Shown: piece by piece, positions 32,194 to 44,304 of the stretch
How the letters are laid out: each line of letters begins with the position of its first letter
Position numbering within the stretch: the first letter of the stretch is position 1
Assembly: GCA_024500155.1 (NCBI GenBank)
Contig: CM044877.1
Span: 35,481,501-35,545,500, forward strand
DNA from: Chenopodium formosanum
Taxonomy: Eukaryota > Streptophyta > Magnoliopsida > Caryophyllales > Amaranthaceae
Length of the DNA stretch: 64,000 nt
Direction: 5' to 3'
Position numbers and translations under genes: made by a program
Notes under the pieces: generated by a model
Seen by the model: only the letters and a program-made list of their open reading frames with translations
Told to the model about the DNA's origin: nothing
The model's database searches: none

Positions 32194-34956
32194 TGTAACA
32201 CCCCCAAATCTCCCTCTACGTAAATACTATATTTATACGTATACAAATACTGTAGAGATAGACTTGGGCGTATTACCGCCACGTGAAAACGTAAGGCTTA
32301 ATTAATTACTTAAACTGCAGCGGAGAAATAACTAACTTTTATTAATAATATGAATAATTATAATAACTGCTTCAAAATAAGCTAATAAAAAAAACTTGTC
32401 CATACATAAATAAAATTAATTCCTATCTATGTGATCCCAATCTCGACTCTAGTATGCGTACGAACAACTTCACACCTGAAATCAAGACTGCTTACCAAAA
32501 TGGTAAACAGGGCGAACCAAAACAAAAAGGAAAACAGATTAGCAAAAACGCTAAGTACGTATAAATGCAAGGCATGTAAATACTTTTATTAGGCAAACAT
32601 GCTTTCGAAATAACCATCTAAATTTAAACCTGTCACGAGTCACTTTCCAAAATAAAACTTTCCAAAAATAATTAAACCTTCCAAGGGTAGTAATATCCAT
32701 CAATAAAAACTTTCCAAACCAATAGATTTCCAATTTATAAACTTCTCAATTTTTGATATATTTCTAAACCAATTTTCCTCACCTAAGTGTGCACACCCCC
32801 CAAGCAAGTTATACTATACTCGAGGAAAGACCAGATCATACAAAGCTCATGGTCTTACTTAACCAGTCCCGGGTAGAGGGACAATTAAAATATCAAATAC
32901 TCAGGCTCACAATGAGCTACAAATTAATTAAACCAAGTGATTTATAAATCAAACAACTTTTATTAAATCGATCAACATTTAGAGATCAAACCTTCAAATC
33001 ATAAAATTATATACTTTAACTTGTCATGAAAATTGTTAACTTAAATATTCATACGCAACATTTATTCAAACAATCATTAAAACAAGGGAATTTTGTCTAG
33101 AACTACCTAAAGATAGGATCATTTGTGAACAACTACCCAATTTTTTTTTTATTTGTTTAGAACTACCCACAAGTTACAAAACGTTTGGGTAACACTACCC
33201 ATTAACGTTTTCCGTCCAATTAAGACGTTATTGGGCCTACTTTTTCACTTTTGCCACTTAATTAACTCCCCTAATTACCTTCTCTCTTCTCCCTAATTAA
33301 CTTCCTCTCCATTCTCACTCTATAATCCAAAAGATTATACTAAATCAATTGAACACAAATTCACAATTATTCAAGTAATGTTTCACACTTTCCTTTTAAT
33401 TCATTGTTTATTGTATTTGTATACAAGTTTTAATTGAACGCAATTAACATAATTAGGGTGTAAATTAGGGATTCTAATTAGGGTTTATGGGTTCAAATAA
33501 ATTTGGGGGTTTTGATTTCTAGGATTTAGGGGTTTAATTGAGTTCTAGGTTTCACTTATTTTGACTTTGAGATTGAATTCAATTGCACTTCAATTACTAA
33601 TTGGCCATTGCAGTTAGTAGGATGTCTAATTGGTCATTGTAACTGATAAGATGTCTAAATTTGGGGGTTTTAATTTCTAGGGTTTAGGGGAAGTTAATTA
33701 GGGAAGAGGGAGAAGGTAATTAGGGAAGAGGGAGAAGGTAATTAGGGGAAGTTAATTAAGGAAGAGAGAGAAGGTAATTAGGGGAGTTAATTAAGTGGGA
33801 AAAGTGAAAAAGTGGACCCCATTAACGTTTTTTTGGACGGAAAACGTTAATGGGTAGTGTTATCCAAACTTTTCTTAACTTCTGGGTAGTTCTTAACAAA
33901 TAAAAAAAAAATGGGTAGTTGTTCACAAATGACCCTATCTTTAGGGTAGTTATAGACAAAATTTCCTTAAAACAAACATTATACAAAACACGCATTCAAA
34001 ATTGTATCAAAGACCTAGCCACCTATACGTACCTTGATCACGAGAACAAAAAGGTACGACTACTAAACTTGACCACGATCGGGAGACTCCTCCTACACAA
34101 ATAAAATAACCTTAATTAATATAAGGTTAACAAAATAACACAAAACCAAAAACACCATTCTATTGTGCATGAACTACCTAAATATTAACCTTTATCAAAA
34201 TAGTGCTATTAGTATAGTTGGGTGGTCGTTGGTGGCGGGCGAGGTGGTTGTTTGGTGGAAACAACTTGGTTATGGGTTGTAGAGTTTATTTAAGCTAGAT
34301 AGAGTAAGAAGAAGGGGTGAAGGGATAGAGAGTAGAGAAAAGGATTTCTGATTTTTGGTGTGAGGAATTGTGAAGTGTTGAGGGTCTATTTATAGTGTTT
34401 AAGGGGTAGTAAGATAGAGTTAAAGGAGGATTGAGATTAACATGGGAACATGATAAATGTAAGTTTGTTAAATGAATATGAGTGAAATTTAGTCTAGGTT
34501 AATTCATGTGGGAAAATACAATGGAAAGGATTAGGGATGAAAGTAAGATAAATGCTAATATGGTTAAGAAAGATAAATTAAGAGATTTAAGTTAAAAAAA
34601 ATGATGAATTAAGAGATTTAAGAAAGTAATAATGATAAGTATGGCTTAGCTTCTTCATAACTCACGACCTTTTTTTTTTTTTTTTTTTTTTTTGAAAATC
34701 ATAGTTTAAGATAATGATTTGATAAAAAAAATATATATTAGATAATATTAAACTAACTAAAATAGTTGTATATCATAAAATATGAACTAACCAAAATAAC
34801 TAATTATTATTGATTTAAAAACCAAAATAAATAATTTTTTTTTTTTTTTTTTTTTTTTTTTGCGCCAAAATTTAATTTTGGCTCCTAATTCAAATAATTG
34901 AATAAATTATTAAAATATTTATTTATTATTTATTTTCAAAATTTCGGGGTATTACA
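32194..34956 (-). mobile_element. Solo LTR, probably Tekay-like chromovirus, in C2 5' LTR
   Basis: Bounded by TGTAACACCCC and GGGGTATTACA, flanked by TSD AAAAG (32189-32193 and 34957-34961). Removing it and one TSD restores the LTR sequence seen at 45990 and 58060. In minus sense it starts TGTAATACCCCGAAATTTT, as Tekay/Del LTRs often do, and has a TATA box at 34387-34394. It contains no coding sequence. Poly-T runs of about 24 and 27 bases lie at 34670-34693 and 34835-34861. Without the internal foldback element it is about 1.87 kb. Confidence 0.75.
33086..33966. mobile_element. Mutator-like foldback MITE with long terminal inverted repeats
   Basis: 881 bp flanked by 9-bp TSD TTAAAACAA (33077-33085 and 33967-33975). 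The ends GGGAATTTTGTCTA and its counterpart extend into inverted repeats of roughly 200 bp or more, including ACTACCCATTAACGTTTTCC near 33198. A 9-bp TSD and long inverted repeats fit a non-autonomous MULE. There is no transposase gene. Confidence 0.82.
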
Positions 34957-35835
34957 AAAAGATTGTTTTTGAAGAAAATACGATTTTATCCTCATGTACG
35001 GTTAATTTCTATCAGATTTTAGAAAACGCGTCAAAAACTTGATTAGCGCCTAACGCCAGCATTAGCGCTTGGCGCTAAGCTTGGCGTCTGGCGTTAATGT
35101 CAGTGTCTGGCGCTAACTCTGTTTTTTCACGTCAGAACTCTGGTTTGATTTTCTATCTTTTTGGCCTCCTAAAATCTTCGTTTTCAATCATCTACAATTA
35201 TCAATTCTTATTCTCTCTAATTCTTCTCTCTTAAAGCTTGAAGCTTTCTCTCTTTCTCTTTTCTAAACCTACCCTTTTTTATAAAATTCCGCATTCACAA
35301 GACCTAGATACACCTAGCATTATTCGAAGTTGCCTTCGCCCTAGACATGAAAGGTTTTAATTTCTGAGAGTTTGGTCCCAAATCTTTATTTCAATTATTT
35401 AATTTAATTGTTTGATTATTATTTTTCCTTGAAGTTACTAACGTGTGTATTTTGTTATTAGAAAGAGATACGAGGCATCCAAGTAAGTGCTTTAATTGGT
35501 TTATTGATATTATGATATAGAAATCATGTCTAGGTTGTTATTATGATTCCTAGCGTCATGTTAGGGTGTTTTGATCTTCCTAGTATCATGTTTAGGGTAA
35601 CAACTATAATTTCTAATATCAAATATGACAATTGTGATTCCTGTGATGCTTCCTATTTTTCTTTCCTAATATTCATGTTAGTATCATGTTAGGGTTTAAT
35701 ATTTGATTTTTAATGTTTAGTGACATGCTAGGTTTTGTTATTAATCTTGTTAGTATTATGCCTAAAATCTTGCTATTATTATGCTTTATTATTAACATGA
35801 TTATTTAAATTATGATTATAATTTTATAATTATTA

Positions 35836-36507
35836 TCATATAACTAATATATAAAGCTAAACTTTTAGCAAGGCGATGAGACAACGACACTTGGCGTTCC
35901 AACTTTTCGCCAAGTGTCGCACCACGTAGGATAGAGTTATATAGAATTCAATTTGTACGATAAAAAAGTTAATTTAGAATTCTATTTTCAATCAAATTAG
36001 GATAAAATTGTTAATTTAGAGTTTTATTTTCGATAAAATACCAACATTTCATATGTACAAATTAAATTATAATATTAAAAAAAAATTATAACACTCATAA
36101 ATTATCATATAAATTTATTTTTTGTATCATAGTATTTTTTTGGAGCGAAGGAATTAGCTCAAAATGCACCACATCCATTATTTATAATATATTCTAATCA
36201 ATTAAAACAATATACTTTACAATCTAATATAATTTTATTACCGTGTAGACCTGTCAATAGGGTCGGGTCACGAGTCATTTTGGACAAGGTCATTATTTCA
36301 GGTTATGGGTTAAGAAATGTTTTTCACCAATGTTATTATTATAAGTGGTCATTACATGCCTACTATATAGTTTAAATCATCACAAAAAAACACATCAATT
36401 CCTAACTAATTTTGCATCAATGATATGTTTTAAAATTTGACATATAGATTAAAAATTTATTTTAAAATTCAATACACAACCCGACCATCGCACGGGCACA
36501 AAACTAG
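35836..36507 (+). mobile_element. Non-autonomous Helitron in C2 5' LTR
   Basis: Starts TCATATAACTAATATATAAA and ends ACAAAACTAG, inserted between A (35835) and T (36508) without TSD. A short imperfect GC hairpin lies just before CTAG. Homologous LTRs at 46880 and 58940 lack it. A perfect 12-bp stem (35885-35896 with 35908-35919) lies near the 5' end. Confidence 0.75.
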
Positions 36508-37094
36508 TTATTATAATTATTATTATTATGATTATTATTTTTATGATTATTTATCATGTTGCTTGATGCTTATTTATTGTTATTGCTTGATCACGCCTTT
36601 TATGCATGTTTAAAGGGAATTCGTACTTGTAATCACGCTTAATAAGATAATTAATAATCTTGTTTAGGGTTAATTATGATTATAATTCAAGTGATCGCCA
36701 ATAATAGTTTTGTTTGTGCATTAATATTCAACCAACATAGATTAAACAGGTTTAGGGTTAATCCTATTGATTGCATGTTAGTCAGAAAGCGCACATGAAT
36801 ACGATCAGAATAAAGTAGAAGCCTATTATTAGGGCAGGTTCAATCTCTTTTAGGTTGGATTTGTACCTTCATCCCCGAACTACCAATCATGGTTTCGGAC
36901 CATTATGGAGTTAGCGATCTCATGGATCGTGAAGGGGTGTAACCTTCACCCTGTAAACGGTTTACAAGTTCCTAAAACTTGTTGGCGACTCTTTTGCTCT
37001 ATCTTCTTTCCCTTTGGACGCCACCATACTTTAGTGTATGATCACATTGGGGTTTAAGCTAGGGATAATGCTTGAAATATTCCCTACAGTTTTT

Positions 37095-37112
37095 TGGCGA
37101 CTCCACTGGGGA
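37095..37112 (+). other. Primer-binding site of C2 (Tat/Ogre type)
   Basis: TGGCGACTCCACTGGGGA, six bases after the 5' LTR. This is the tRNA-Arg-type PBS of Ogre-like elements. Confidence 0.85.
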
Positions 37113-38702
37113 GGATTTCTATCTTAATTCCTAAAATTTATTTTGGCAATGATTTAGAATGAGTGGATGAGACTCGAAAAGTTCTAAGTATTTCATGTGC
37201 GTAATTTTGATTAACATTATTGTCATATAAATAAAAAAGATCTCATTGGAAAGACCATTTGTAATGAGTTAAAACATAGGATTTTTACACGTTAGAAATT
37301 TGAGGAATATCTTTCATAACTAGGATCGAAATAATGCTGCGCGAAACTGGAAAATTTTATCGAGCACAGAACGCTGCTGAGGCATGTAGGAACCAGCGTC
37401 AGAAAAGAGAGTCTAGCGCCACTGATTTGACTCTGGCGCCAGGCGACAACTTCTTTCGTCAGGCGCCATAGCCAAATCACGGCGCCGACCTCTGTTTGCT
37501 GGCGCCAAGTTCTTCTAATACCGAACCAGAAATATGCATTCTAGTTTCGACTAGTTTTTCGCACTGTTTGCTCGATCCTACTTCCTGATTGAGTTTTTCT
37601 CACTTTTCTGAAACCCATATGTGTTCTACATATGGACATAACCTCCTGGAATTCAGGCTCCATCTACTCGATTGAACGCTCTGAGCAACAAAGGGTACAT
37701 CCGAGAATATTGAATTCACTAAACCATGGAAGCGAGTTTTTCTTAACTCGCGGTGTCCCATCCACTCGCGCCAACCCTTCACGGTTAGGATTCCGCGCGG
37801 TGCATCCGGGAAATTAACCATGGACCCTCTTTGACTAACCCCTATCATGTTGTGACTACTTGACTACTTGTGCATCTCTTACTTGTGCATACTTATTATG
37901 TGACTAAACTAACCGTTTGGTTTGACTTGTGTTTAAGATTAAATAAACTAATTAATGACTAAAGGACTTTGTTTAATTAATTAATTAATTAATTAGAGCT
38001 AAAAAATATACCTAAAATCGAGTCGTAGTTCCTTTAAGTCAACCCGAATTCTTATTCCCGTATATTGCACAAGCGTCAACTTGTTTTGGTCATAGCCGGA
38101 GTTCTAGGAAGAACTACGAGTCGTACAACCTATGGTTTTGTAGCCCCAAGTTTTACATTTAATTTGGAGTTGGTTTCATCCAAATTAGAGTCTTAGATAA
38201 AAAAATTATGACTAAAATACCACAGTCTGTCCAGTTTAATGCATATACGTGAAGTCTTAACTTAGTCTTTGCTTGAGTCTAGTCACATAGTCTAGCCACG
38301 TGGTCATGACACGAGTCTTAACATGTCAACTACACTCACTAGTTTAGCACACACTTTGTACATACTCTTTTCACACCATGACCATATCTTAGGTTCATGC
38401 ATGAGTCGGTTTTTTCGGTCATTTGAGTTGGGGGTACATTCTATTCCAAATTTTTTTATCTCTCCATCTACATCATCTTTCCATCATCTACATGCTTTCT
38501 CCATATCACCACCCTCATTTTTCTACCTTCTTCTATCCATTGCATGTTGAATAGAGTTTGAGTCAAATAATTAACAGTCGATATCCCTAATTTCCCTTTC
38601 CACAGTACTTGGTCAAGGAGAGAAGGGCGATTAATCAAGGACAACACCTTTGTTCACGTCTTACTTTTTGATAAACCGATTCGTCAAAAGAGGAAAGCTA
38701 AT
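37113..38702 (+). other. Leader of C2
   Basis: Noncoding leader matching those of C1 and C3. GGCGCC-type motifs at about 37395-37510, a TTAA microsatellite near 37976-37998, and a block (37600-37848) that is open on the opposite strand. No sense ORF is supported. Confidence 0.65.
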
Positions 38703-39821
38703 AAGGCAACTCAAGAGGAATTTAATGAACTTAGGAATCAATTGACTACCGTGAATGAAGCATTGAAGGCTTTAACCCTCAAAATTGATGACCTTGTAAA
38801 GCAACAACAAATGGAGCTCATGCAAGAAAGCTTGAGCAAGCTATTTAGTGACTACAAGTTCCAAGGCATTAGTTCACAAGGGGTCTCATTGGACAAGGAA
38901 CTTCTTCCGCATAAGTTCAATACCACTGACATCCCTAAATTCAAGGCAACAAATAATTCTTATCTTCACTTAAGAGACTTTGAAACTATAATGAACATTA
39001 AGGGGATTGATAAGAAAGTCTTTCATTCCTTGTTTTCTTTATCAGTTGAAACTGTTTGTCAGCAATGGTTCTTTTCTCTTAACAAAGAGAAAACCTCTAC
39101 CTGGGAATCGATAATAAACGCTTTCATTGATAGATACAAGTGTAACATTCAAGTCAAAACCGATTATAGACAACTTGAAATTCTAAGACAAAAAGTGAAT
39201 GAAGGCTTTACTTCTTTCTTCAATAAGTGGAGGGAAACTTCCGCTAAGATGATTGAGGTGCCCTCCGAAAAAGAATTTGTGAGGATGTTTATCAAGAATC
39301 TCTAAGAGAAGTATTCGAAGCATTTAAAATATCAACACAATCTGAATACTTTCAAGGCCGTTTATAACATCGGAATTGAAATCGAAGATGACCTTGCAAA
39401 ACAAAAAGCTACTAACAATAGTAACCACAGTGGCTGGAAAGGAAAGAAGAACGACAATCCTTCTTCTTCCGAAAACGTCCACTCTAGTAATAATGTTAGT
39501 ACCTTTGACCATAATGGTGTCTTAGCCATGGACGATCAAGGATCTAAAAGGAAACCCAGGAGAGAGTTCACACCCATTGGAATGACCTACAATGCTACTT
39601 TCGACTGTCTCTATGATCGAGGGTTAATCAAACCTATTGGCCCTACCGAGGATCCAACGCCAGAAAATCAATCTTTGAGATGGAATCCCAACTCTTATTG
39701 CAAGTACCATCGAGGACGCGGTCATACCACTGATGAATGTTACAGGTTTCAAAATCTCATTCAAGATCTCATAGAAGCAAATAAGATCCCATTAGCTCTA
39801 GCTAACGAGAAGACTGGGTGA
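38703..39821 (+). pseudogene. Tat/Ogre-like gag of C2 (start codon lost, one stop)
   Basis: Continuous frame from 38703, where the ATG used by C1 and C3 reads AAG (KATQEEFNELRNQL). The gag core has IPKFKATNNSYLHLRDFE, CQQWFFSLNKEKTSTW and DRYKCNIQVKTDYRQLEIL. A TAA at 39303-39305 replaces the Gln codon of IKNLQEKY. The frame continues through REFTPIGMTYNATFD to the zinc-like motif CKYHRGRGHTTDEC and ends at 39819-39821. The second zinc module and protease linker seen in C3 are missing. It would package element RNA; loss of ATG and the stop make this copy inactive. Confidence 0.82.
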
Positions 39822-41296
39822 TGATGAAGCAAACGACACAAGACAGAGGCGAGCTTCAACGACAAGATTTCATGACCTCTTTTTTCTATTTCTTTTTTTT
39901 TATATTTACCCTTTCCCCCAATAAGTCTAGAATAGGCACCTTTCTTTTCCCTTAGATTAATTTTGTAGAATATTTCTTTTTCCCTTTTAATAAAATGAGC
40001 ATTTATTTTCTTGCATATGATCATTTCATTTCATTGCATTAAAAAAAATAAAAAAAAAAATAAAAAAAAAAAACAAACTAAGCACAAGGTATACTAATGA
40101 TTTGAGGCACTCCTTGTAGCCACATCATATTACCTTTCACCCTTCAAATATACAATCCTTTCTTCATAAACCACTTTGAGCCTCGTCTAACGATAGACCT
40201 TTCAGTTTTCAACCTACATCTACCTAACCTTGGGATGGGATGGTGTGTAACTTATGCAATTTCAAAAGCTTGGGTGATTTCAAAGGATCAAAATAAATAA
40301 ATTAGCAAAAATAAATAAATAAAAGTGTACAAAAGGGAAAGTGTTCCAATGTCTTTGATATAAAAATGTCTTCGATATGAACATGTCTCAGATTGCGTCT
40401 CTTATCGAGTGATCGGTACCGTGCCTGAGAAACATGAATGCCAAGTGAGTGATAGACCGCATGATCGGGATTGCCCACACTTATAAAAATAAAATAAATG
40501 CTAAAGCAAAATAAAGAGCTAAAAAAGAGTAGAAACTCAAGCATAAAAATACAAAGATCCAAAAGCAAAGTTGCACACCTTGGGGGCTTATCTAGGGTCT
40601 TGAGCCTTTATCCCCTTCTTCTTCAACCTTTAGCCTAACCACCTTACAACCCTTAAAAAGACCTTTTTGAGGTATACACATACTTGTGCGAGGTTCGGCT
40701 AGAGCTACGTTCGGCCTGATTCCTAACGGATACGTAGGTAACCTCACATCGAGGTGCGACCGTAATAAAAATGCATTCATATTCACTTTCACATTCACAC
40801 ATCATGGTCATATCAAGGGATCTCCAATGCTCATCCCTATTCACTTAGAGCTAGATTTGGGAGCTTGATCCTTACATCATTAGCTTACCTAGCCTAAGAG
40901 TCACCACCATTTGACTCTTTTAAAAAATATTATCTTTCCACACACTTCGCCTTTGCGGCCTAACTTTAGAATCACTATCACACACCGCACAGATACATGA
41001 CCAAATATACTTTCCCTTAGGAACCCTTTGTCATGAAATCTTAACATAACGCTGAAGCATGCCTTGTCATGTAAAAATCGCTCATCAATCATCATTGCAT
41101 CACGAAGTATGAAGTGCTTAGCCTTCGTGCCTAAGTTACCTAAATACTTTCATTATCGAAACAACTAGGATAGTCTAAGATGTTACAATCCTTGTACTGT
41201 GAGAGACAACGTTAATGGATTAAGCTCATTCGACATGCACCTTCAAAAACTTCACTTCGATTCTTTTTCGCGTCTTTCTTTTTTGGGAGAAAGTTA
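39822..41296 (+). other. 3' noncoding region of C2, first part
   Basis: AT-rich, with an A-rich run at about 40039-40075. A block near 40725-40750 (CTAACGGATACGTAGGTAACC) resembles a motif repeated in 3' regions of Tat/Ogre elements. No gene is seen. Confidence 0.5.
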
Positions 41297-41301
41297 GTAC
41301 C

Positions 41302-43477
41302 TGTAGACACCCAAATGTGTCTCCCCAAAACCAAACCTAGTGATGAATACCTTTCATGTCATTTGATTATCGAACAAAGCAAAAGTGTGAAAAGTCTAGT
41401 GATGAGGATGTTTTTATTAAAATGTCTCTTCTTTCTGTTTTTGAAAATATTTCTTTTTTTACCCTATTTATGAAAAATGTGCATTACAGTTTAGTTTGGT
41501 CCATGATAAGGGTCCAATAATAGTGTAGTTGGATAGAGCTTGAAAAGACCTTTCTAACAATATATTATAAGCCCAATTCCGATGAATAATGAGGAAGTTA
41601 TGGCCAAAATACTAAACTAGGCCCAAACCTGATTTTACCTACGACCCAATGATCATGTGGAGGGTCCAAAGGTTTAATCCTATTCCTAAAATAATTAGGA
41701 TTAATAAGAAGCTTCCATAAGTTTCTAAAAGATCTTAATTATCCTTTTTGAAAAGATAAGATTAAAGAATTTGAGTTAAATAAAAACTTTCCTTTTTTAA
41801 AACTTTCCTTTTCTTAAATCCTAATTCTATTCGAATTTAAAGATATTTTAAGACAGTCAGATATTATTTTCGTTCCTCATAATCTTTATCCAAATTTTAT
41901 ATGGTTGGATAGATCTTGAAATTATCTTTCCAGCGATATATTATAATATTAAATCCGAGTTATAACGAAAAAGATATGAATGAGACATGAAACTCTATCT
42001 AAAACTGACACCGTCCCACTATTTCTTCCATATCTTTTTATCTACAAAAGATTTTAATCTGTTTCGAATTGTGTTGAAAAGTAGACTTCAAGAAATTTCC
42101 AAAGACATATTATATGCCTTATTTGGACTTCTAGATCAAAAGATATGATAAAAACAAAATCCGCAAAAAATGCTGTCCATCGAGTTCTATTTCGATTCGT
42201 ATTCAGATTCTTTTCTTATTCTTCGACCCTCTTTTTTCTCTATAAATAGAGGCCATATCTCCCCTTTTTTAAGGATCAACTGTCATCAAGAATTTCTTGA
42301 TTCTCTCTCTCTTTCTATCCTAGCTTTTTACAAATACAATTCCTCATACATTAGCATTAGACACACCTAGCATAATTCGAAGTTGCCTTCGCCCTAGACG
42401 TGAAAGGTTTAATATTTCTGAGGGTTTGGTCCCAAATCTCTATTTCAATTATTTAATTAATTTTTTTGTTTTATATTTTCCTTGAAGTTACTAACGCGTG
42501 TATTTTGTTATTAGAAAGAGGTACGAGGCATCCAAGTAAGTACTTTAATGGTGTTATTAATTTTATGATATAGAAATCATACTTAGATTGTTATTTTGAT
42601 TCCTAGTATCATGTTAGGATGCTTTCTTTAGTATGATATTAAGGGTAACTTTAATATCAAATATGACAATTGTGATTCTTGCGATGCTTCCTATTCTCTT
42701 CCTAATATTCATGTTAGTATCATGTTAGGGCTAAATATTTGATTTTTATTGCTTAGTGACATGCTAGGGTTTGTTATTAATCTTGTTAGTATCATGCCTA
42801 GGATCTTGCTATTATTATTATGCTTTAACATGATTATGTTAATTATGATTAATTTTATTATTTTAATTATGATTATAATTGTTATAATTTATGATCATGA
42901 TTATTTTAATTATTATTATTATGATTATAATTATTATCTTGATGATTATTATGTTGCTTGATATTTATTGTTATTGCTTGATCACACCTTCTATGCATGT
43001 TTAAAGGAAATTTGTACTTGTAATCATGTTTAATAAAATAATTAATAATCTTGTTAGGGTTAATATGATTATAATTCAAGTGATCGCCAATAATAGATTT
43101 GTTTGTGCATTAATATTCAACCAACATAGATTAAACAGGTTTAGGGTTAAACCTATTGATTGTATGTTAGTCGGAAAGCGCACATGAATACGATCAGAAT
43201 AAAGTAGAGGCCTATTATTAGGGCAGGTTCAATCTCTTTTAGGTTGGATTTGTACCTTCATCCCCGAACTACCAGTCATGGTTCAAGAACTATTGGAATT
43301 GACGATCTCCTGGATCGTTAAGGGGTGTAACCTTCACCTCGTGAACGGTTTAAAAGTTCCTAAAACTTGTTGGCGACTCTTTTGCTCTATCTTATTTCCC
43401 TTTGAACGCCACCGTACTTTAGTGTATGATCACAGTGGGGTTCAAGCTAGGGATTAGTGCTTGAAATATTCCCTACA
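41302..43477 (+). repeat. Solo LTR of a diverged C-type subfamily inside C2
   Basis: TGTAGACACCC to TTCCCTACA, 2176 bp, flanked by TSD GTACC (41297-41301 and 43478-43482), so it is a separate insertion. No PBS follows and no polypurine tract precedes. It has a TATA box at 42241-42248 but lacks both the GC palindrome cluster and the perfect heat-shock unit of the other C LTRs. Confidence 0.88.
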
Positions 43478-43482
43478 GTACC

Positions 43483-44304
43483 CTCCACAAAAATGACAGA
43501 AATTTTTTGCTTTTTGCATTTTAGAGTCGCACGATCACATTACAATGCACACACGGGTCATGAGTCACACGAGTCGAGTCAACCTCGAGTCAATCATAGC
43601 GAGTCAAGTTTATACCTTGAGTCACGACTAGTCAATGAGTCAAGCAACACTAAATCTTAAGTCAACCCTAAAGAAAGATAAGCAAATTCCTATGGTCAAA
43701 GATATAAATGCAGGTGCATCCCAGCAAGCGAGAACATTCCCGGATTTTTTTTCGAAAAAACCGCGAATATGACACAGGAGATTCCTCCAAGATAAGAAGA
43801 GTTACATGGATCAGTAAATTAGAGATGAAGAGCTTTAATTTACAAAATATTTGAGCGAATTTGGTTGAAAGGAAACGACCAAGCTCAATGTTCGAAGCAA
43901 AACCAAGCAACAGCGGCAGCAAGAGCAGAATAGGGAAGACCCAACTCCAGCACTAGACGACAAGGCTGTCGTCTGGCAACAACATCTAGCGTCTGGCAAC
44001 AGAGTTCAGCGCCTGACTCTAGGTCCCAGCGTCTGGCGACAGAGCCAATTCTTGACGCCAGAGATATTTCAGCAGCAATAGAGCTCGAAGCCTCTCAGAA
44101 TGGTTATTTTGACCTCATACAACAATTTTGGGTTCCTTGGTACACCAGTTAGCCCCTATAAGCAAATTGACATGATTATTAGTCGGCTCAATTACAATCG
44201 TAGTAAGTGATTAACCTGACAAAAAATTGTCTCACTTAGCTTAAGCGCCTAAAACACTATCTCATTACAAGCACCAACATATCGGTTTAAAAGCAAGCAC
44301 TTAA
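43483..44304 (+). other. 3' noncoding region of C2, second part
   Basis: Resumes after the solo LTR. Repeated GAGTCA-type words at 43550-43660 and a cluster of TCTGGCRACA/GGCGYC-type motifs at about 43945-44060. No gene is seen. Confidence 0.5.

Larger units (their letters stand above)
31702..37088 (+). repeat. 5' LTR of C2, with two insertions
   Basis: TGTAGACACCC to TTCCCTACA; about 1.95 kb after removing 32194-34956 (plus TSD) and the Helitron 35836-36507. Heat-shock units lie at 32096-32120 and GGCGCY-type motifs at 35040-35115. Compared with the 3' LTR, about 20 bases with the TATA box are missing near 35160. Confidence 0.88.

Noticed and set aside
40039..40075. A-rich run as a poly(A) tail of a retroposed gene
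   Set aside because: No TSD, no upstream gene body; lies in C2 noncoding DNA.
43478..43500. 41302-43477 first read as 3' LTR of C2 or 5' LTR of a second element
   Set aside because: GTACC on both sides shows a solo LTR; C2 instead ends at 47462 with TSD GTAGG matching 31697-31701.
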